Of a stretch of 64,000 nucleotides of DNA, positions 58,940 to 64,000 are shown piece after piece (the stretch's first letter is position 1; each line of letters starts with the position of its first letter). The stretch comes from Falciphora oryzae (Eukaryota; Ascomycota; Sordariomycetes; Magnaporthales; Magnaporthaceae). The notes under the pieces were generated by a model. It ran no database searches, had not been told where the DNA came from, and saw nothing but the letters and a program-made list of their open reading frames with translations. Location of the stretch: NCBI GenBank assembly GCA_000733355.1, contig JNVV01000003.1, positions 434,001 to 498,000 on the forward strand. Direction: 5' to 3'. Made by a program: the position numbers and the translations under genes.

Positions 58940-59940
58940 GGGGCTGTTCAATACTATGCGGTTTTTGGTTTTTTGACCCCCCTTGTGGTTTTTTGCCTTG
59001 ATTTAAGCTTAATTCTCGACGTGGGGACAACGCCCGGGGTCCGTTCATGTATATTTGGGCCTGGTTGTCGGTGGATTCCCATCCAGGGGCGACACGAAAC
59101 GTCCATCTGTCGCAAAGGAGCGGGCCACCACGGGGGATGGTAGCAAACCCTGGTATTAGTTGTTAAAAACCTTTGCTATTTTCGGCCCGTTGCGCGGCGC
59201 GTACCGATTAAAAGCGATAAAAAAAATATTTATTAGATAGAGTAAAAAAGGCGAATTGAACAGTTTATTTTTTATATTAAATGGATAAAAATTGCGGTTA
59301 AAATAAACGAATTAATTTGGTGCACCTTACCGGATGCGACCCGCGGGTATCAGCGGGTAGGGGCTTGTCACGGCATGGAGGGGGTCTCCCAGGCGCACGG
59401 GCCTGGCAGCCGATTAGATAAGCCCCTCCCAAGCAGTGCACGGCACGCGCCCAGGCCTCCGGCCTCGATTTCTCCCAATACATCTCTCTTTTGGCCACCT
59501 TTTGCAGCCGCCCCAGCCGCCGTGACAGGGCTAGAGAAAATGGCGGCAAAGGAGATTTGTATTTAGAAGGAAGCCAGGCCGGAGGCCTGGGGCCTGGAGA
59601 AAATCTCTATCTACTGTGGCCTGGAGGCCCGTGCTGAGGCCTGGGCACGTGACGGGCCCGAGGGGCCCCTTCGTGCCGTGACAGCGGGCCGGCCAGCTTT
59701 GTCCCTCCTAGACCTTCCCAGACCCTCCCTGATTGAAGGCCACAAGTGGCTTACAGGGCCTCCATCCAGGCGACTCGTTGGCCTGGTCAAAATGGTACTT
59801 CTGGCGGGGCAAAAGCTATATTTACTAGGCGTTTCACCGGGATTTGGGCCGGGGGGTCTCGGATCCACCAGCGGTTTTTCAAGCGGTTGGCAAAAATAGT
59901 ATGGAAAAAACCAAAAACCACGATAGTATTGAACAGCCCC
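58940..59940. mobile_element. PIF/Harbinger-like MITE
   Basis: A 1001-bp unit with terminal inverted repeats: both ends read GGGGCTGTTCAATACTAT going inward, followed by GGTTTTTGGTTTTTT. It is flanked by TAA on each side (58937-58939 and 59941-59943). A 3-bp TWA target duplication and G-rich ends are the PIF/Harbinger pattern. No transposase frame is present, so it is non-autonomous. The inside has an AT-rich core (59210-59320) and GGCCTGGAGGCC-rich sequence. A related copy starts at 63546. Confidence 0.88.
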
Positions 59941-59943
59941 TAA

Positions 59944-60510
59944 CTAGGAACCCCGTCGGCTCAAGCTACATGCCGACGCCTGAAGGCCTGATACCAGCCG
60001 TTGGGCAGTGACGCCCACATGGTTGCCGCCTGGAAGCTGGCGTCCAGGCCTGCCGAAATATATTCCCGAAGGCCTTCTCCATCCCTCATCCGACGGCACT
60101 CGACGTGGCACCAGCCGGTCTCTTTCATCCGGCAGTATGCAGAAGAGGCCAAGTAATGCGAGACCGTCGGTTTAAAGTCCCCAATCCTTTGCTGAGTACC
60201 TTCCTACTTAGGTACTTACTTACACGCAACAGCGCCTGAAGGTGCAGTTGGGCATTGTTGATTAACAGGTCCCATGAGTAAAGGCTCCCGCAACCAAGGA
60301 GCCACCGAAGATTTGTCTGGATATAAATGACCGAATTGTATGTTTAGGGGAGGAGCTGTTACGAGTTCCAAGCTCTCTATAGCGACACCCTTGCCACGCT
60401 AGTACGTCATCCGCCTGAACCTTGTGCGCCCTTTATTCAACCGAACCTTGCAGCGTCACTCCCCTCCTTCTGCATCCCAGCTCTCACGGCACAGCCGGTC
60501 CATACAAGAC
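59944..60510. promoter_or_regulatory. Borosin gene promoter region and a possible relic exon
   Basis: A TATA box (ATATAAATGA, about 60321) lies about 190 nt before the borosin ATG. On the minus strand, 60150-59961 reads a short protein-like piece (GLREYISAGLDASFQAATMW) ending next to the MITE; it may be a relic. No other gene seen. Confidence 0.5.
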
Positions 60511-61957
60511 ATGCCCGAGGGAAGCCTGGTAATTGTTGGATCAGGGATCCGCAGTATCGCCCAATTCACGCTAGAGTCAATAATGAACATAGAGAGAGCA
60601 GACAAGGTTTTCTACTGCGTCTGCGATGCTGCCACAGCAGGCTACATCAAGGGGAAGAATAAGGAGGCGATCGATCTGTACGAGTACTATGCCAACTCCA
60701 AGCCGAGAGACGAGACCTATGTCGAGATGTCTGAGGTAAGATAACATGTTATCAGTGTGTTTCAAATGCAATATATTCACGCCGATATGTGGCGGCTGAC
60801 TGGCAATGCAGGTCATGCTGGAATCCGTACGTGCCGGGCTGAATGTCGTGGGCGTCTTCTACGGCCATGCCGGCAATTTCGTGTCTCCAACCCGGCGGGC
60901 CCTCACGATTGCTAGAAGCGAGGGCTACAAGTCCGTAATGCTTCCAGGGATCTCCGCCGAGGACTGTCTCTTTGCCGATCTCCTCATCGATCCGTCGTAT
61001 CCCGGATCGCAGACTGTCGAGGCTACCGACCTCATTATTCGGAAACGGCCTCTGCAAACCTCGAGCCACGTCATCATCTACCAAGTGGGGTGCCTGGGTC
61101 AGCTCGACTTCAACTTCCAAGGAATAGAGGTTTGTTTTCCCAGTTTTCTCTTCGGAGCTATTTCCCCTCAGATATCACTGGTCGAGGTTGGCGTTAGCTG
61201 AACCTTTCTTCCTTTTGTTTGACAAAAAAGAAAAAAACCTTCCAGAACGACAAATTCTCCTATCTCAGCCAGCGTCTCGAGGCCGAGTACGGGTCTAGCC
61301 ATCCTGTGGTCAACTACAAGGCTGCAATCTCGCCGCTCGCTCAGCCGACCATCCAGCGCTACACGGTTGCCGACTTGTCGGCGGCCGACGTCCAAAAGAC
61401 TATCGATGGCGCCTCCACCTTCTACGTCCCGCCCAAGACCATGCTCCCTATTTCCTACCTGGACCCCATCGTAGGCACGGCCTGGGTCGGCCAGGCCGAC
61501 CGCTTCATGTATCCCCCCATCTGGGCCGATCCTTCCGAAGGTGCGCCGAGCCTCTACGGTCCACGGGAGAAGGATGTGCTGGCGAGGGCCAAGTCTCGTG
61601 TCACCCCTTCCGAGTATCGACCATATACTGCGTCTCCCGCGATGCAAGCCGCCATAGAGAAGTTGGCCCTCGATCCTGAGTATCAAGCCGCTTTTGCGGC
61701 TTCGCCAGAGGCTGTCGCGCAATCCGTCGACGGCCTGTCTCCGCACGAAGCCGCAGCGCTGGCTGGTGGCGATCCGAATGAAATCAGCATGTCAATGCTC
61801 GGAGGAGGACCCGGGAGTGTGAGTTGCATCAGTGCCTGTACTCCGCTCAACCTTATCGCAAGGGGGCAAAGACTTGCTAAAAGTTAACTCGCGACAGGGC
61901 AAACCGCATCCTCCACCGGTCGTCACCATTGTGGCCACTGGGCTCACCGAGCACTAA
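60511..61957 (+). CDS. Fused borosin precursor and alpha-N-methyltransferase (OphMA-like)
   Basis: Four exons (60511-60735, 60812-61129, 61246-61818, 61898-61957) give 391 residues. The first about 240 are a tetrapyrrole-methylase-type SAM domain: [24 protein letters not shown] (57-60), [25 protein letters not shown] and [11 protein letters not shown]. The OphMA active-site residues Tyr66, Arg72, Tyr76 and Tyr98 align with Tyr60, Arg66, Tyr70 and Tyr92 here. A clasp/leader part follows ([40 protein letters not shown]), then a Gly linker and a last exon encoding a PPP motif and a hydrophobic VVTIVATGL core with a short LTEH follower. By family the enzyme N-methylates its own C-terminal core backbone. 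The frame is open 5' of ATG 60511 without another ATG. Introns are GTAAGA..CAG, GTTTGT..CAG and GTGAGT..CAG. Confidence 0.93.
61898..61957 (+). other. Predicted borosin core-peptide exon
   Basis: The last exon alone carries the C-terminal peptide: a GKPHPPP lead-in, the aliphatic/Thr/Gly/Ala core VVTIVATGL and TEH before the stop. Core composition (Val, Ile, Gly, Ala, Thr) is like known borosin cores, and the end resembles the short acidic follower of OphMA. The exact core borders are not known. Confidence 0.7.
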
Positions 61958-62113
61958 ATGCCGGACTAGGGTAAGAGATGAGAAGCCAGGAAGGAATAAT
62001 ACATTATTAGTGGCTGTTGAAGAATCTGTGAGGAACACTACGCCTGCCTGTAATTACTGCAATATTGATCGTTTCTTTTGTTTCTTCCTTTCTGGTCATC
62101 TCGGTGAGATTTA

Positions 62114-62263
62114 GGGTAAGCGAAAACCCACCCACGGGTCCTCAAAGGACCCAAAGCTTATTTTTTTTTTTGCTAACAAAATCTGAATATAGAAACATTT
62201 TGTTAGCAAAAAAATCCAAGCTCTAGGACCCGTGGGTACCCATTTATGGGTTTTCGCCGACCC
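62114..62263. mobile_element. Short hairpin MITE
   Basis: A 150-bp near-palindrome: the left end GGGTAAGCGAAAACCCA and right end (inverted) GGGTCGGCGAAAACCCA match, then CCCACGGGTCC on both arms, and an inner perfect stem TTTTTTGCTAACAAAAT. A TA dinucleotide flanks each end, as for Tc1/mariner-type insertions. It has no coding capacity and lies 157 bp after the borosin stop codon. Confidence 0.8.
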
Positions 62264-62483
62264 TAGGTGAGAGCCATCTGAATTTCAGGCTAGATCGCGA
62301 GAAGAGAACATCCAGTTGGTTTAGCCAAAAGCACCCTGTTTCCCCCCAACAAGACGGTATACCCGTAACACGCACCGGAGGAACGGCGTGGCAGGGACAC
62401 TCCTGCGCCGTGCCTGCTCTTACCACTTTGGATAGAGACACTTGTAAACCTTGGTCAGGCCCAAAGCTGTTGCTACCTATACA

Positions 62484-63518
62484 TCAAATCTTGAAGCCAT
62501 CCGTCCTCTTTGTGAACAAGCCCTCTGGGTCCACTTTATCTCTGACCCGTCGCGCCAGCGCCTGATTCTCCGACCTCAGCCTGCCAAAATAACCTTGCCT
62601 GTAATACCCACCGTTGGCGAACAGGGGCAAGTACACGTTGGGCAAGGTCCCGTTTGCTGTCAGGGCCAGGGTACGCTCCCTCACACCACCGTACGTGGCC
62701 TGCATCGCCTGATCCACAGCCGGCCGATCTGCCTCGGGCAAAAAGCTGTAGCTGTACTCGATGATGATCCGGTCCGCGTCCTCGTCAAGATCCAGCGGGT
62801 CCCCGCCCTTTGATCTGGCCACGGCCGCCATCGACCGCGGGTGGCTGGTAGGCGGTGCTGGCGATCAGTCCCGGCATGGTGAGGACGGTTTTAGACACGG
62901 CGCGCCAATTTGCATGGATGCCCTCGAGCGCCGCGAGGCCTGGGTCCTCGGCCCCAGTGTCCGGGCTAGATGCTGCTGGCGGCGCAGGAAAAGGGGCTAT
63001 CTCGGTCCCGATGGTGTACACGCTGCCCCGGACCACGCCCTAGTTGTTCCAGCTGACCAGCTGGCTCATGGTGCGCGTCTTGCAGGTGTCGCTGAATGGC
63101 TTGATGGCGGTGAAGCTGTCGAACACGCCCGGCGGCGGGGTCGGGCCGTTGTAATACATGAGCATGGTCTAGGAGTCGATAGTGCACAGAGCCGCGCGCT
63201 CGGCTGTGAGGATTATGCCGGCCTTTGGGTCGGGGTAGTTGACGGTAAAGTCGCGGACAGCACGGAGCAGGGCGGCGTCGGTGGAGGGAGTCGAGTTGAA
63301 GAAATAATTCCCGCCTCAGATAAGCCCCTGAGGGTAAACCTGCACCACGAAGGCTGTCACGATTCCAAACCTATTGCCTCCCCCTTGAAGTACCTTGAAG
63401 AGATATGGATGGGACGCCCGGGTGACCGTAACAACGGAGGCGTTCGCCAAGACTAATTCGTAGGCCACGACGCTGTTGGCTGCCCACCCGTATTCGGTCA
63501 AAATGAAACTTGGACCTC
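62484..63518 (-). pseudogene. Broken FAD-linked oxidase (BBE-like), 5' half missing
   Basis: The C-terminal half of a berberine-bridge-type FAD oxidase is readable: GGPSFILTEYGWAANSVV and LQGGGNRFGIVTAF (FAD-binding part), then the substrate-binding part and a C-terminus with NGGYYRQGYFGRLRSE and FTKRTDGFKI. It is broken by TGA (63316-63318), TAG (63169-63171), TAG (63040-63042) and a frameshift near 62829. The first and second stops sit where Trp is expected, so TGG-to-TGA/TAG changes explain them. The piece starts at a good acceptor (CACTTAG, 63519); 26 bp upstream the Harbinger-like element begins, so the 5' half is displaced or lost. Downstream of the borosin gene and convergent with it, it may once have been a tailoring oxidase. 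Confidence 0.8.
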
Positions 63519-63545
63519 CTAAGTGAGAAAGAGGTTAGAATGTTA

Positions 63546-64000
63546 GGGCATGTTCAATACTAAAGCGGTTTTTTGGTTTTTCCATACTATTTTTAAAACT
63601 CGTTGGAAAACTGGTTTGCGGATCTGAGCTAGGGGCTCCCTGGCCCTTGTAAAAAGTCTAATAAATATAGCTTTTGACCCGCCAGAAGTACTTTTTTTAA
63701 CCCCCTGGCCGGTTTTTTTTAACCTTATTTAGGCTCAATTCTCGATGTTGAAACAACGCCCGGGGTAGCCCTGTGCCCGTTCATGTATATTTGGGCCTGA
63801 TTTTCGGTGAGTTCACATCCAGGGGATACAAAGAACGTCTATTTATAAAAAGCAAAGGGCACAGACGCTCAAAATAGAAGCTATTCCCAAAAATAATAAC
63901 GACCCGTGCAAAGTCGTAATCCAGGGTCAAAGCAGGCCGGAATAGCCTCACATTCTAGCGGGTCCGAAGGGCCTCTGGGGCCGGCGGTAAGCTCGTTCGA
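63546..64000. mobile_element. Second PIF/Harbinger-like element, cut by the window end
   Basis: Starts GGGCATGTTCAATACT after a TTA (63543-63545), the TWA target type. The first about 150 bp match the inverted right arm of the 58940-59940 MITE (shared words CCATACTATTTTT, AATATAGCTTTTG, CCGCCAGAAGTAC), and the next part matches that MITE's left arm (CAACGCCCGGGGT, GTTCATGTATATTTGGGCCTG). The other end and any transposase lie outside the window. Confidence 0.8.

Noticed and set aside
1..64000. CRISPR arrays, operons with Shine-Dalgarno sites, riboswitches
   Set aside because: None seen, and not expected in a fungal nuclear genome.

Overview
The window is nuclear DNA of a filamentous ascomycete, most likely a Sordariomycete. 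The basis is short GT-AG introns (about 50-110 nt), GC-rich genes in AT-richer spacers, and the gene families present: CE5 and TNT-NADase secreted enzymes, fungal HGD-type kinases, an AsaB/CmcJ-type oxidoreductase, and uvsD/ATRIP beside a CDP-DAG synthase. Exon boundaries below come from reading splice sites and family motifs by eye; no search was run.

Layout. 0-15 kb: a small hypothetical gene, an MFS sugar porter, a divergent pair of secreted peptidases (subtilisin S8 and aminopeptidase M28), a coiled-coil gene with two in-frame amber codons, a second broken reading frame, and an MFS exporter. 15-32 kb: a zinc-finger nuclear protein, a Cys-rich repeat protein, two head-to-head paralogous protein kinases with a small two-exon gene between them, then a long gene-poor spacer. 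32-50 kb: a secreted TNT-type NAD glycohydrolase, a probably GPI-anchored CE5 esterase, a methyltransferase, a SulP transporter, a solo LTR with a 5-bp target duplication, a degenerate hybrid histidine kinase, uvsD (ATRIP) and CDP-diacylglycerol synthase. 51-64 kb: an AsaB/CmcJ-type oxidoreductase, an S28 prolyl-type serine peptidase, a large membrane protein, a PIF/Harbinger-like MITE, a fused borosin precursor/alpha-N-methyltransferase, a hairpin MITE, a broken FAD-linked oxidase, and the start of a second Harbinger-like element that runs off the end.

The most exciting item is the gene at 60511-61957. It has the same layout as OphMA of the omphalotin pathway: a SAM-dependent alpha-N-methyltransferase, then a clasp/leader region, then a short hydrophobic C-terminal segment (VVTIVATGL) that should be the self-methylated core peptide. 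All active-site residues I can align to OphMA (Tyr60, Arg66, Tyr70, Tyr92) are present, and the core sits on its own 60-nt last exon directly after a PPP motif. An S28 peptidase with Pro-type motifs, an AsaB-type oxidoreductase and a decayed FAD oxidase lie within 10 kb. Together they could be, or could once have been, a borosin RiPP cluster now being eroded by transposons and nonsense mutations.
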